From Mycobacterium sp. shizuoka-1 (GTDB lineage Bacteria > Actinomycetota > Actinomycetes > Mycobacteriales > Mycobacteriaceae), in the NCBI RefSeq assembly GCF_002723835.1, contig NZ_BEWG01000109.1:1-59837 (forward strand): 59,837 bases of DNA, in the 5' to 3' direction. Positions within the stretch are counted from its first letter, which is position 1; every line of letters begins with the position of its first letter. This document shows positions 8,001 to 16,232 of this stretch, one piece after another. A program made the translations under genes and the position numbers. The notes below the pieces were generated by a model that was not told the origin of the DNA, searched no databases, and worked only from the letters and a program-made list of their open reading frames with translations.

Positions 8001-9379
8001 CAGAACAACTTCCTCATCAGCTTGAGCGCGCGATCACTGTACGGCGGATAGACGATCGACGGATCGGGCCGGCTCGGCTTGGCCAGCACCGCGCGCCGGT
8101 GTGAGAGCGCCTCGAACCCCCATTGGCCGTGGTAGGCGCCCATCCCGCTGGCTCCGACCCCGCCGAAGGGCAGCTGGGGCACCAGGCAGTGCATCATCGC
8201 GTGATTGACGACCGCGCCGCCCGAGGGCGTGTGATCGATGATGTCCCGCGCCTGCCGAATGTTCTTGGTGAACACATACAGCGCCAACGGTTTCGGTCGG
8301 GAGTTGACGAACTCGACTGCGGCTGCAGTCGATTCAACCCGCATGATCGGCAGGATCGGGCCGAATATCTCGTCGGCCATTACGGCGTCGCCCGGTGAGG
8401 GATCGACGATCACCGTCGGCTCGATCCGAAGATCGGCGCGCCGCGAGCCCCCGCCCGCGACGACGGTGCCACTGGTGGACGCGATGAGCGCCGTCAGACG
8501 ATCGAACTGGCGCTCGTTGACGATGGGCAGGGTCGGAGCGCTGCGGAATTCCGCGATGTTGGCGACCACCTTGGCCGCCAGTTCGTCGGCAACGCCGGCG
8601 TCGGCGAGCACGTAGTCGGGAGCAATGCACGTCTGCCCGGAGTTGATCAGCTTGGTGTAGGCCAGCCGGCGGGCCGTGACGTCGATATCCGCGTCGGCGG
8701 CGACGATCGCCGGGCTCTTGCCGCCCAACTCCAGGGTGACCGGGGTCAGGGTGTCGGCGGCCGCGGCCATGATTTTGCGGCCGATCTCGGTGCCACCGGT
8801 GAACAACGCGTGGTCGAATCCGGACGCCAGCAGATCCTGGGTGGTCTGGGCATCGCCCTCGACCACCCGGATCGCGTCCGGATCCAGGTAGTGCGGCACC
8901 AGTCGCGCGACCAGAGCCGATGTCGCCGGCGCGAGTTCCGACGGCTTGATGACGACACCGTTGCCTGCCGCCACGGCCGCCACCACCGGCCCCATCAGCA
9001 GGTAGAACGGATAGTTCCATGGTCCGATCACCAGGACGACCCCCAACGGGTCGTACTGGATCCAGGCCCGGCCGGGACGCTGAGCCATCGGGAGTGAAAC
9101 CCGTCTGCGACCAACCCACTTACGCAGATGCTTGCGCGCGAACGCCGCTTCGGCCTTGGTCGACGCGACGTCTCCCAACCACGCTTCCACCGGGGTACGG
9201 CCCAGATCGGCGGCCAGGGCCTCGGCGATGTCGGCCTCGCGTTCGTCACACAGCCTCTCGATGCCCTGCAATTGCGCCAGCCGCCAGTCGAGTGAGCGGG
9301 TCCGGCCGGTGGCGACGGCGCGGCGGATCTCGCTGACCACCTCACCGGCAGTACGGGGTGCAACGTCGTGAATCGTCAC
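8000..9379 (-). CDS. Aldehyde dehydrogenase
   Basis: NAD(P)-dependent aldehyde dehydrogenase of 459 aa, of the shorter class-3-like type. The catalytic cysteine is in SGQTCIAPDY, the general-base glutamate in VTLELGGKSP, the nucleotide-binding glycine motif in FTGGTEIGRKI, and GPWNYPF is present near residue 115. The start is a GTG at 9379, eight bases after the stop of the SDR gene, without a strong ribosome-binding site, so coupling is likely. Lying with a P450 and an alcohol-dehydrogenase-like SDR, it probably oxidises an aldehyde made from a terminal hydroxyl group to the acid before CoA activation. Confidence 0.93.
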   Translation of the reverse strand: MTIHDVAPRTAGEVVSEIRRAVATGRTRSLDWRLAQLQGIERLCDEREADIAEALAADLGRTPVEAWLGDVASTKAEAAFARKHLRKWVGRRRVSLPMAQRPGRAWIQYDPLGVVLVIGPWNYPFYLLMGPVVAAVAAGNGVVIKPSELAPATSALVARLVPHYLDPDAIRVVEGDAQTTQDLLASGFDHALFTGGTEIGRKIMAAAADTLTPVTLELGGKSPAIVAADADIDVTARRLAYTKLINSGQTCIAPDYVLADAGVADELAAKVVANIAEFRSAPTLPIVNERQFDRLTALIASTSGTVVAGGGSRRADLRIEPTVIVDPSPGDAVMADEIFGPILPIMRVESTAAAVEFVNSRPKPLALYVFTKNIRQARDIIDHTPSGGAVVNHAMMHCLVPQLPFGGVGASGMGAYHGQWGFEALSHRRAVLAKPSRPDPSIVYPPYSDRALKLMRKLF

Positions 9380-9387
9380 GGCAACAG

Positions 9388-10179
9388 TCAGATTTCGGGT
9401 GCCGGGACGACGCCGGAGGCAACTGCTCCGCTGATTCCGCCGTCGACTGCGATCGCCTGGCCGTTGACCCAGCGCGCGGCGTCGGAGGCCAGGAACAGCA
9501 CCAACTCGGCGATGTCCTCGGGCTCGGCGTGGCGGCCCAGCAGTTCCTTGAGGCCGTCGAGGGTGTCCTTGCCCATGGTGTCCTCGAAGTCGACCAGGAT
9601 CGGCGTCTGCACCGGGCCGGGCAGAACCGCGTTGATCCGGAAGCCCATCTGCGCCATCGCCAAACCCATCGACAACGCGTAGACGGTGGTGACCTCCTTG
9701 GAGAAGTTGTAGGCATTGCCCTGCTGCGGATTGGCCTTGTACCAGGCGGCTCCCTCCTCGAAGGTGTCGGTAGCCAGCAGGTCGCGGATCACCCCGAGGC
9801 GCTCCGGCCAGCCGAACCCGGCCGTCGACGACACGATCGTCACCGACCCGCCGGGCACCAGCCGGTCGAAGAACGCTTCGGTGAGATGGCGCACCGCAAG
9901 GGAATTGACCGCGAATACCAGCTCGCTGGCGGCCGTGCCCGGGATACCCGCGACGTTCAGCAGGCCGTCGTAGTCACCGTTCAGCTGTTCGAGCGCCGCG
10001 TCGATGCTGCGTGGATTGGCCAGGTCGACCTCGATGTGTGCCTGCACGGGCGCAGTCGGGGTGTTGCGGTCCAGGCTCGTCACCTCGGCGCCGAGCGCCA
10101 GCAGTTGCTCGGCGACGGCGTGGCCGATCCCGGAGGCAGCGCCGGTGACGACGTATCGCCGGCCGGAAAAGGAAGCCAT
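9388..10179 (-). CDS. SDR dehydrogenase, coniferyl-alcohol-dehydrogenase-like
   Basis: Short-chain dehydrogenase/reductase of 263 aa. The Rossmann motif TGAASGIG lies at the N terminus, NVAG near residue 74, and the catalytic pair is YNFSK (YxxxK). The segment around NPQQGNAYNFSKE and the C-terminal AVDGGISG resemble coniferyl-alcohol-dehydrogenase-like SDRs. The ATG at 10179 has AGGAG about nine bases upstream, overlapping the end of the P450 gene. The predicted job is oxidation of the alcohol made by the P450, upstream of the aldehyde dehydrogenase. Confidence 0.9.
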   Translation of the reverse strand: MASFSGRRYVVTGAASGIGHAVAEQLLALGAEVTSLDRNTPTAPVQAHIEVDLANPRSIDAALEQLNGDYDGLLNVAGIPGTAASELVFAVNSLAVRHLTEAFFDRLVPGGSVTIVSSTAGFGWPERLGVIRDLLATDTFEEGAAWYKANPQQGNAYNFSKEVTTVYALSMGLAMAQMGFRINAVLPGPVQTPILVDFEDTMGKDTLDGLKELLGRHAEPEDIAELVLFLASDAARWVNGQAIAVDGGISGAVASGVVPAPEI

Positions 10180-10191
10180 GTGGGTTGTCTC

Positions 10192-11469
10192 CTAGTCGAG
10201 GGTGTAGGGCAGGTGCTTGACCGCGGTGATGAAATTGCCGGTCAGATATTCCGGCTCGCCGACACGCAGATTCGGTGCGCGGAAGATCAATTCGCGGAAG
10301 ATCGACTCCAACTGCATCTTGCCCATGAAGGCACCCATGCAGAAGTGCGGACCGCCGCCCCCGAACCCAACATGAGGGTTGGGTGTGCGGGTGATGTCGA
10401 ACTCGTAGGGGTTGGTGAACACCCGCTCGTCGCGGTTGGCCGACGAATACACCATCGTCACCCAGTCGCCCTTGCGGATGTGCTGACCGTGCAGCTCGGT
10501 GTCCTGGGTCGCCGTGCGCCGGAACGTCATCACGGGAGTCGTCCACCGGACGAACTCCTCCATGGCCGGCTTGATATGACCGTCGAAATCCCTCTGCAAC
10601 AACGCCTTCTGCTCGGGGAACCGGTCCAGCGCGATGGTGGTGAAGGTAGTCGTCGTCTTGGTGGTGTCGTTACCGGCCACCGACAACAGGACGAAGTAGG
10701 GACCGAGTTCGTCGTCGGTGAGCTTCCTGCCGTCCACCTCGGCCTGGACCAGGGAGGTCATCAGGTCGTTCTCCGGTTTCTCGCGGCGGGCCTGGGCCAG
10801 TCCGATGCCGATCTCCAGCAGCCCGACCATGGAATCGGTGAGCACCTCGGCGGGTTCGCGTCCGGCAGCGACATCGGGGTCGGCCCAGGCCACCATGCCT
10901 TCGGCCAGCCGGGCCGCTTCGTCACGTTGCTCTTCGGGAAGGCCGAGCATGTCGTAGATCGTCCACATCGGCAGCCGCTTGGAGACCTGCTCGACGAAGT
11001 CACCCTCTTTCGTGCTGAGCAGATCGTCGACGATCGAACGGGCCTGATGCTCGATCTGGTCTTTGATCTTGGCAACCTGACGCGGCGTGAACACCGAGCT
11101 GACGAGCCTGCGCAAGCTCGAGTGCTTCGCACCGTCCATGCCCAGGAACGACTGAATGGCGTCGAGCATCTCTTCGGGGACGGCTTCGAAGGTGATGCCC
11201 TGGCCCGAGCAGAAGAGTTCGGGGTTCTTGCTGACGTAACAGACATCCTCATGGCGGGTGACCACCCAGACACCGTCGATCTCCGGTTCCATCATCGAAC
11301 CTTGGATCGGCCGGTGCCAGCTGACCGGTCGTTCATCGCGGAGGATCTTGAACGCCTTCTCCCGCTCGTCGAAGCTCTGCGCCCAGAATTCCAACGACGA
11401 GATGCTCACCGGGTCATAGGGTGGCCGTTCGGCGGCTGTCGACGACGCGATGTCGGGCTGGACGCTCAT
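10192..11469 (-). CDS. Cytochrome P450
   Basis: Soluble bacterial P450 of 425 aa. The I-helix oxygen-activation motif is VAGNDTTKTT, the K-helix ExxR is EEFVRW, and the haem-binding loop is GFGGGGPHFCMGAF with the axial cysteine. The general look is that of actinobacterial CYPs acting on lipids or steroids, but the CYP family number cannot be fixed by eye. The ATG at 11469 overlaps the stop of the ligase gene by four bases. The operon also supplies a ferredoxin and a ferredoxin reductase, so this enzyme has a dedicated redox chain. Confidence 0.95.
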   Translation of the reverse strand: MSVQPDIASSTAAERPPYDPVSISSLEFWAQSFDEREKAFKILRDERPVSWHRPIQGSMMEPEIDGVWVVTRHEDVCYVSKNPELFCSGQGITFEAVPEEMLDAIQSFLGMDGAKHSSLRRLVSSVFTPRQVAKIKDQIEHQARSIVDDLLSTKEGDFVEQVSKRLPMWTIYDMLGLPEEQRDEAARLAEGMVAWADPDVAAGREPAEVLTDSMVGLLEIGIGLAQARREKPENDLMTSLVQAEVDGRKLTDDELGPYFVLLSVAGNDTTKTTTTFTTIALDRFPEQKALLQRDFDGHIKPAMEEFVRWTTPVMTFRRTATQDTELHGQHIRKGDWVTMVYSSANRDERVFTNPYEFDITRTPNPHVGFGGGGPHFCMGAFMGKMQLESIFRELIFRAPNLRVGEPEYLTGNFITAVKHLPYTLD

Positions 11470-13010
11470 GCCGATGCCTCCACATACCGTGCCTTCAGAA
11501 TTCGTTTCACGAGTTTTCCTGTCTCCGATCGGGGCAATTCGTCGACGAAGTCGACCGAACGTGGTGCCTTGAAGTGGGCAACGCGCTCACGCACATAGCC
11601 GATGATCTCGGCGGCGAGTTCGTCAGACGGCGCGACGCCGTCTCTCAGTTGCACCACTGCCTTGACCTGTTCGCCCATCTCGGCGTCCGGCACACCGATG
11701 ACTGCGGCGTCGAAGACCATGGGGTGCAACGCCAGAACGTTCTCGACCTCTTGCGGATAGATGTTGACGCCGCCCGAGATGATCATGAAGGACTTGCGGT
11801 CGGTCAGGAACAGGTAGCCGTCCTCGTCGAGATAGCCCATGTCGCCGACGGTGGCCCAGTTGTCATGGGCAGGATGGCGCGAGCCCGCGGTCTTCTCCGG
11901 GTCGTTGTGGTAACTGAACGAGGGTTGGTCGCGCTCGAAGTAGACCAGTCCGACCTGCCCGGTGGGCAGCTCGTGGCCGTCGTCGTCGCAGATGTGGGCC
12001 ACCCCGAGCACGGCCCGGCCCACCGAACCACGCTTGTTCTCCCATTCGGCGCTGGACATCACGGTCGTACCGTGGCTCTCGGTCGCACCGTAGTACTCGG
12101 TGAGAATAGGTCCCCACCAACGGATCATCGCGTCTTTGACCTCGGGCGGGCAGGGCGCACCGGCATGGACGGCCAGCCGCAGCGACGAGACGTCGGCCTG
12201 GGCCCGCAGCTGATCGGGCAGCTGCAGGAGCCGGACGAACATCGTCGGCACCATCTGGGTGATGGTGACCCGGTAACGCTCGATGGCGGCCAGGGCCGCG
12301 GCGGCGTCGAACTTCTCCATGACGACCACGGTGCCGCCGAGGGCGTGCACGGCAGCCGACCACTTCAGTGGTGCCGCATGGTAGATCGGCGCCGGCGAGA
12401 GGTAAACGTCGGCGCTGGTGACGCCGAATACGTGCTGGAGCATCATGGCGATCAGGTCGACACCTGGCTCGTCGACCGAGACCGCAGGCATGGCCAGCTT
12501 GATTCCCTTGGGATGGCCGGTGGTGCCCGACGAGTACAGCATCTCCGCCCCGCGCGGCTGAGTGTCCGGCTGCCTCGGGTCACCGGAGTCACGCAAGTCC
12601 TGATATGAAGCGAAACCGTCTACAGAGCCACCGAATGCGTAGCGGTGGTGCACCTGCGGCACCTCGGGGGCGACGCCACCGGCCAGCGGCGCCAGCGCCG
12701 CCGAGACGAACAGCACCTGGGTGCCGCTGTCGAGGAGGATGTGCGCGATCTCTGCGGCCGCAAGGTGCCGGTTCACCGGCGTGATGTAGAGACCCGAGCG
12801 CAATGCCGCCCAATAGATCTCGAACACCTCAGGAGTGTTGTCGCTCAGCACGGCGATCACGTCACCGGGCTGCAGTCCCAATCCGCGCAGCGCCGACGCC
12901 AGCTGGGTCGAACGCTGGTCGAGTTCGCCGTAGCTCAGCGTCCGGCCGGTGCCGGCCATGATCACCGCGGGCCGCTGGGGGTCGATGGCCGCATGGGTTC
13001 CCGGATACAT
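11466..13010 (-). CDS. Acyl-CoA synthetase / AMP-dependent ligase (FadD-like)
   Basis: Adenylate-forming ligase of 514 aa that activates a carboxylic acid to its CoA thioester. The P-loop-like motif YSSGTTGHPKGIK, the YYGATESHG motif and the hinge segment GYLDEDGYLFLTDR are present, and the catalytic lysine of the C-terminal domain is in SETGKLVKRI. The ATG at 13010 lies four bases after the stop of the SCP2-like gene, and the end overlaps the P450 start. The substrate may be the acid made by the P450, alcohol and aldehyde dehydrogenases of the same operon. Confidence 0.94.
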   Translation of the reverse strand: MYPGTHAAIDPQRPAVIMAGTGRTLSYGELDQRSTQLASALRGLGLQPGDVIAVLSDNTPEVFEIYWAALRSGLYITPVNRHLAAAEIAHILLDSGTQVLFVSAALAPLAGGVAPEVPQVHHRYAFGGSVDGFASYQDLRDSGDPRQPDTQPRGAEMLYSSGTTGHPKGIKLAMPAVSVDEPGVDLIAMMLQHVFGVTSADVYLSPAPIYHAAPLKWSAAVHALGGTVVVMEKFDAAAALAAIERYRVTITQMVPTMFVRLLQLPDQLRAQADVSSLRLAVHAGAPCPPEVKDAMIRWWGPILTEYYGATESHGTTVMSSAEWENKRGSVGRAVLGVAHICDDDGHELPTGQVGLVYFERDQPSFSYHNDPEKTAGSRHPAHDNWATVGDMGYLDEDGYLFLTDRKSFMIISGGVNIYPQEVENVLALHPMVFDAAVIGVPDAEMGEQVKAVVQLRDGVAPSDELAAEIIGYVRERVAHFKAPRSVDFVDELPRSETGKLVKRILKARYVEASA

Positions 13011-13014
13011 GGCG

Positions 13015-13419
13015 CTAGACGATCAAGTCGGTGCGGCCGTCGTCCTGAAGCCGGGCGAGGTACGTCGGGTAGAGCTTCTTGCCCAGCGGTGCGAGCTTGA
13101 GCAGGCTCGCCACGTTGCCTTGTACAGTGATCTTCTTCTTCGCCATGGCCAGCGGCAGGTTCACTTTGCCCTGCCAATAGGCGTTGCCGGTGTCGGCAGT
13201 CATCGACATCGTGGCAGTCGGTGCGCTCCCCCCGGCCACGCCCTCCCGGGTCGACTTGTTGGCCATGTCGATGACGACGACGGCGTTGGGATCGGTGAAG
13301 TCGAATGCCACCACCAAGCCGGTCGCCACGAGCTTCGGACCGATCTCCGGGTCCTCGAAGGCCGCCTCGAAGATGCCACCGATGTACTTCGCCACCTCGG
13401 CAGAGTCGGTGAACCCCAT
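13015..13419 (-). CDS. SCP2 sterol-binding-domain protein
   Basis: Small protein of 134 aa resembling a stand-alone SCP2 sterol-carrier domain, a hydrophobic pocket that binds lipids or acyl-CoA. The C-terminal half has the typical layout KVNLPLAMAKKKITVQGNVA followed by LLKLAPL, where the lysine-rich strand and QGNV turn are family hallmarks. The start at 13419 has AAGGAG four bases upstream and an AT-rich promoter region just before it, so this is the first gene of the P450 operon. It may present the hydrophobic substrate to the ligase or the P450. Confidence 0.85.
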   Translation of the reverse strand: MGFTDSAEVAKYIGGIFEAAFEDPEIGPKLVATGLVVAFDFTDPNAVVVIDMANKSTREGVAGGSAPTATMSMTADTGNAYWQGKVNLPLAMAKKKITVQGNVASLLKLAPLGKKLYPTYLARLQDDGRTDLIV

Positions 13420-13974
13420 CGTTCTCCTTAATTTATTTTCAATTCAAAACTGTAGGTGTGAGACTACCGTGTCGCGACAGTCCGTGATGGCCATCGTCAC
13501 ATCCGGGTCTGCACAAGTCAACCTTCGGGTCGCCCCGAGAAGCCCTTTGCGATATGCCTTCCCGCCCTCTCCCCCGCCCCAGGCAACGGCCGACCCGGAT
13601 TGCGCGCCGTCGCGCCGAATCCAGGTTCTCTGCACCTGGCGCGGTCCCGCCTTCGCGCTGTGCCTGTTCGGCGGCTGGGCGCCATCGGCATGGCATCGCT
13701 CACCGATCGTCGTCCCAGACCGGTCTTCCCGCGTCGGGTCGGGTCGGTTATTACAGTCTCTGGGGCGCCTTGCTGTTGCTGCTGCGTGCCATCGAGCAGG
13801 AAGCCGACGAAACCCTGGGCGATCCCACTTCGCCCAGGCTGTAGCCACCGTCACCGATACTCGAACTTCTGCGCGACAGCAGCAGTTTCGGCGCTGGCGT
13901 CAGGACCCCGACAAGAACGACGACATCACGAACACGACCCAGACGTTGAGCGGGCCGAGCCGCCATCGGATCGT
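13420..13974. promoter_or_regulatory. 555-base intergenic region upstream of the P450 operon
   Basis: The left end (about 13430-13455) is AT-rich and contains TACAGT and TAAATT hexamers on the minus strand that could serve as -10 elements for the SCP2-like gene, with AAGGAG directly before its ATG. In the remaining 500 bases I see several open frames but none with a recognisable domain or plausible start, so I call it non-coding or decayed sequence. Confidence 0.5.
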
Positions 13975-14427
13975 TCACCCGATATAGCGGACGATCGATT
14001 CGATCACCGCCGCCGGCTTGACACCACCTTCGATCTCGACGGTGGTGACCATGGTTGCTTGTACGGCGGTGTCGACGCTGGTGACCTCGGCGATGGTGCA
14101 GCGGGCGCGTACCTTCGCACCGACCGGGACCGGATGCACGAAGCGCACTTTGTTGAAGCCGTAGTTGATGGCCATCGTCACGGCCTCCACGGTGTAGAGC
14201 TCGTGCATGAATCTAGGCAGCAGCGACAACGTCAACAGACCGTGGGCGATGGTGCTGCCGAAGGGACCGCAGGCGGCGCGCTCGGGGTCGACGTGAATCC
14301 ATTGATGATCGTCGGTGGCACCGGCGAACATGTCGATACGGTCCTGAGTGATCTCCACCCACTCGGTGGGCCCAAGCTCCTGTCCGGCGGCGGCCGCAAG
14401 TGCGTCTAGGCCGGTAAACACGTACAT
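13975..14427 (-). CDS. MaoC-like hydratase/dehydratase
   Basis: Hot-dog-fold protein of 150 aa of the MaoC/R-specific enoyl-CoA hydratase type. The catalytic motif region is ATDDHQWIHVDPERA, holding the Asp/His pair typical of R-hydratases, followed by FGSTIAHGLLTLSL, also a family hallmark. The ATG at 14427 is preferred over an upstream ATG at 14475 because GAGGAGA lies just before it and the longer form would overlap the LLM gene. It is the last gene of its operon, ten bases after the LLM oxidoreductase. It should hydrate a 2-enoyl-CoA. Confidence 0.9.
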   Translation of the reverse strand: MYVFTGLDALAAAAGQELGPTEWVEITQDRIDMFAGATDDHQWIHVDPERAACGPFGSTIAHGLLTLSLLPRFMHELYTVEAVTMAINYGFNKVRFVHPVPVGAKVRARCTIAEVTSVDTAVQATMVTTVEIEGGVKPAAVIESIVRYIG

Positions 14428-14437
14428 CTGTCTCCTC

Positions 14438-15520
14438 TCACGCGACAGCGTTGCCGCTGGCGACATCGGCCACAATGCCTTTGACGGTGGCCATCTGGGC
14501 TACCCGATCCTCGTGAGTCGCGGCCAGCGGTTCGGCCAGCACGCAGGTGACACCGGCCCCCGCCAGCGCTGTGACACGTTCGCCGATGTGCTCAGCAGGT
14601 CCGATCAGCGAGATACCGCGAACAAGGTCGTCCGGCACCGACGCGGCGGCAGCCGCTCGATCGCCGGACAGGTACAGGTCCTGAATGACTCTGGCCTCCT
14701 GCGCAAAGCCGTAACGCGCGGCCAGCATGTTGTAGAAGTTGTGCCCGCGTGCCCCCATCCCGCCGATATAGAGTGCGGCGTGTTCGCGCACCGAGCGCCG
14801 GGCCTGCTCCGCCTCCGCTTCGGTCTCCGTGATCAGCAGCGGCATTTGCACGACTATGCCCAACGGGCCGAGTGCCGGATCTCGGCGAGCGGTGCCGGCC
14901 TTCACCGCTTCTCCGAAGGCCTCATCGAGCCGTTCAGGGTAGAACAGGAATGGCTGCCACTCCTCGAACAGTTCCGCCGCCAGTTGCACGTTGTTGGGCC
15001 CGATCGCCGCCAGCCCCATGGGGATACGGTCACGCACCGGATACCCGATAATCCTGAGCGCCTTGCCCAGGCCCGATCCACCATCGTCGGGCGCCAGCGG
15101 CAGGGTGTAGTACTTGCCGCGATAGTCGGTGGGCTCTCGCCGCCAGATCTTTCGGCAGATCTCGACGTGCTCCCGGGCGCGGGCGACGGGAGCGTCGTAT
15201 TTGACACCGTGGAATCCTTCAACAACTTGTGGCCCCGACGCACCGATGCCCAGGACACACCGTCCGCCGCTGACGAGGTCGACTCCCGCCGCCGTCATGG
15301 CCAAGTTGGTGGGGGTACGTGAGAACATCGGCAATATGCCGAAAGCCAACTCCGCGCTGGTTGTGCGGGCGGCGACGTAGCCCATCAGGCTTACGGCGTC
15401 GAAACTGTACGCTTCGGCGATCATCACCCGGTCGACGCCGGCCGCTTCGAAATCGGCGAGTCGATCGACGGTTTCGAGGAAATCCGCTCCGAAGTACTTC
15501 AGCGGCATGCCTAGTTTCAT
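14438..15520 (-). CDS. LLM-class (F420-dependent) oxidoreductase
   Basis: TIM-barrel oxidoreductase of 360 aa of the luciferase-like family, most often F420-dependent in mycobacteria. It begins MKLGMPLKYFGADFLETVDR and contains ADFEAAGVDRVMIAEAYSFD, the RTPTNLAMTAAGVDLVSGGR block and LGIGASGPQVVEGFHG, all typical of this class. The ATG at 15520 overlaps the stop of the membrane-protein gene by four bases. The much longer open frame to 16480 is not coding in its first half because that stretch is the membrane-protein gene in another frame. The substrate is unknown; in this operon it could reduce an enoyl or keto intermediate. Confidence 0.92.
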   Translation of the reverse strand: MKLGMPLKYFGADFLETVDRLADFEAAGVDRVMIAEAYSFDAVSLMGYVAARTTSAELAFGILPMFSRTPTNLAMTAAGVDLVSGGRCVLGIGASGPQVVEGFHGVKYDAPVARAREHVEICRKIWRREPTDYRGKYYTLPLAPDDGGSGLGKALRIIGYPVRDRIPMGLAAIGPNNVQLAAELFEEWQPFLFYPERLDEAFGEAVKAGTARRDPALGPLGIVVQMPLLITETEAEAEQARRSVREHAALYIGGMGARGHNFYNMLAARYGFAQEARVIQDLYLSGDRAAAAASVPDDLVRGISLIGPAEHIGERVTALAGAGVTCVLAEPLAATHEDRVAQMATVKGIVADVASGNAVA

Positions 15521-16230
15521 CGAAATTCCTCGGCGGTTGACGACGATGGTTGTCCGACGGGGCGATCCAGATCGGCGTTGCGCAGCACCATGCCCATGAC
15601 GACAAGGAATGCCGCGTAGGCGAACAGGGCCAGCCAGAAGACGAAGACACCCCGCCACGAGAAGGCGCCGTCGTGGAAGAAGAATGCCAACACGTCGGGG
15701 ATGAATGCGGCCGCCACCCAGAAGTTGAAATAGCCGACCCACCTCGGCAGCAGGGCCTTCTTGTCCCCCAGTATCGCCGCGCCGATCGCGATGTTCTGGA
15801 TCATGAACGGCGCGATCGGCGTCAGGAACAGCAGCCAGGCGATGTCGTTGAGGGTGAGCGTCAGTTCCGGCGTCCGGTCGGGCCGGAAGGCGATCACCGC
15901 CATCAGCAGCATCGGCATCAGCAGCAGGACTCCGGTCGCCGCACCGGTGACCGTCTGGATGATGGTCAGCAGCGGCGAGCGGCCCTCGATACGCAGCAGG
16001 GTCAGTGAGATCAACGCGATCAGCGGGAACACCAGGCAGACACCGAGTTGCGCGATCACCAAGCCGATCAGCACCCGGGTGTCGTGGCCGTAGAAGGCCA
16101 CTACCTCCTCGGTCGTGCTGGACGAACCGAGTGGCAGCGGCAGGACACCGGCGATGAGCCAGCCGGTCAGCGCGACCACGACCGTCGCAGGCCCTGACCA
16201 TGCGCACAGCCGCTTCAGTGTTTCCGACAT
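15517..16230 (-). CDS. Polytopic membrane protein, paralogue of the one at 39497
   Basis: Membrane protein of 237 aa with about six hydrophobic segments, starting MSETLKRLCAWSG. It shares with the protein at 39497-40204 the motifs RPxRxPxxTxxLNDxxW in a loop, PRWxGYFNxW, and FxDGxFxWxG followed by FWL. In both loci it lies directly downstream of a CrtI-like FAD oxidoreductase gene: here the gap is two bases, there a four-base overlap. I do not recognise a named function. The conserved pairing suggests it anchors, or passes electrons or substrate to, the flavoprotein. The start at 16230 is chosen because it follows the upstream stop. Confidence 0.88.
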   Translation of the reverse strand: MSETLKRLCAWSGPATVVVALTGWLIAGVLPLPLGSSSTTEEVVAFYGHDTRVLIGLVIAQLGVCLVFPLIALISLTLLRIEGRSPLLTIIQTVTGAATGVLLLMPMLLMAVIAFRPDRTPELTLTLNDIAWLLFLTPIAPFMIQNIAIGAAILGDKKALLPRWVGYFNFWVAAAFIPDVLAFFFHDGAFSWRGVFVFWLALFAYAAFLVVMGMVLRNADLDRPVGQPSSSTAEEFR

Positions 16231-16232
16231 GA

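Noticed and set aside
9358..11598. Long plus-strand open frame of 746 codons
   Set aside because: It lies antisense to the SDR and P450 genes, whose motifs are intact. Its His/Asp/Gly-rich composition is typical of a shadow frame in GC-rich DNA.
13439..13854. Minus-strand frames upstream of the SCP2-like gene
   Set aside because: No domain, poor start context, Arg-rich composition and no ribosome-binding site.
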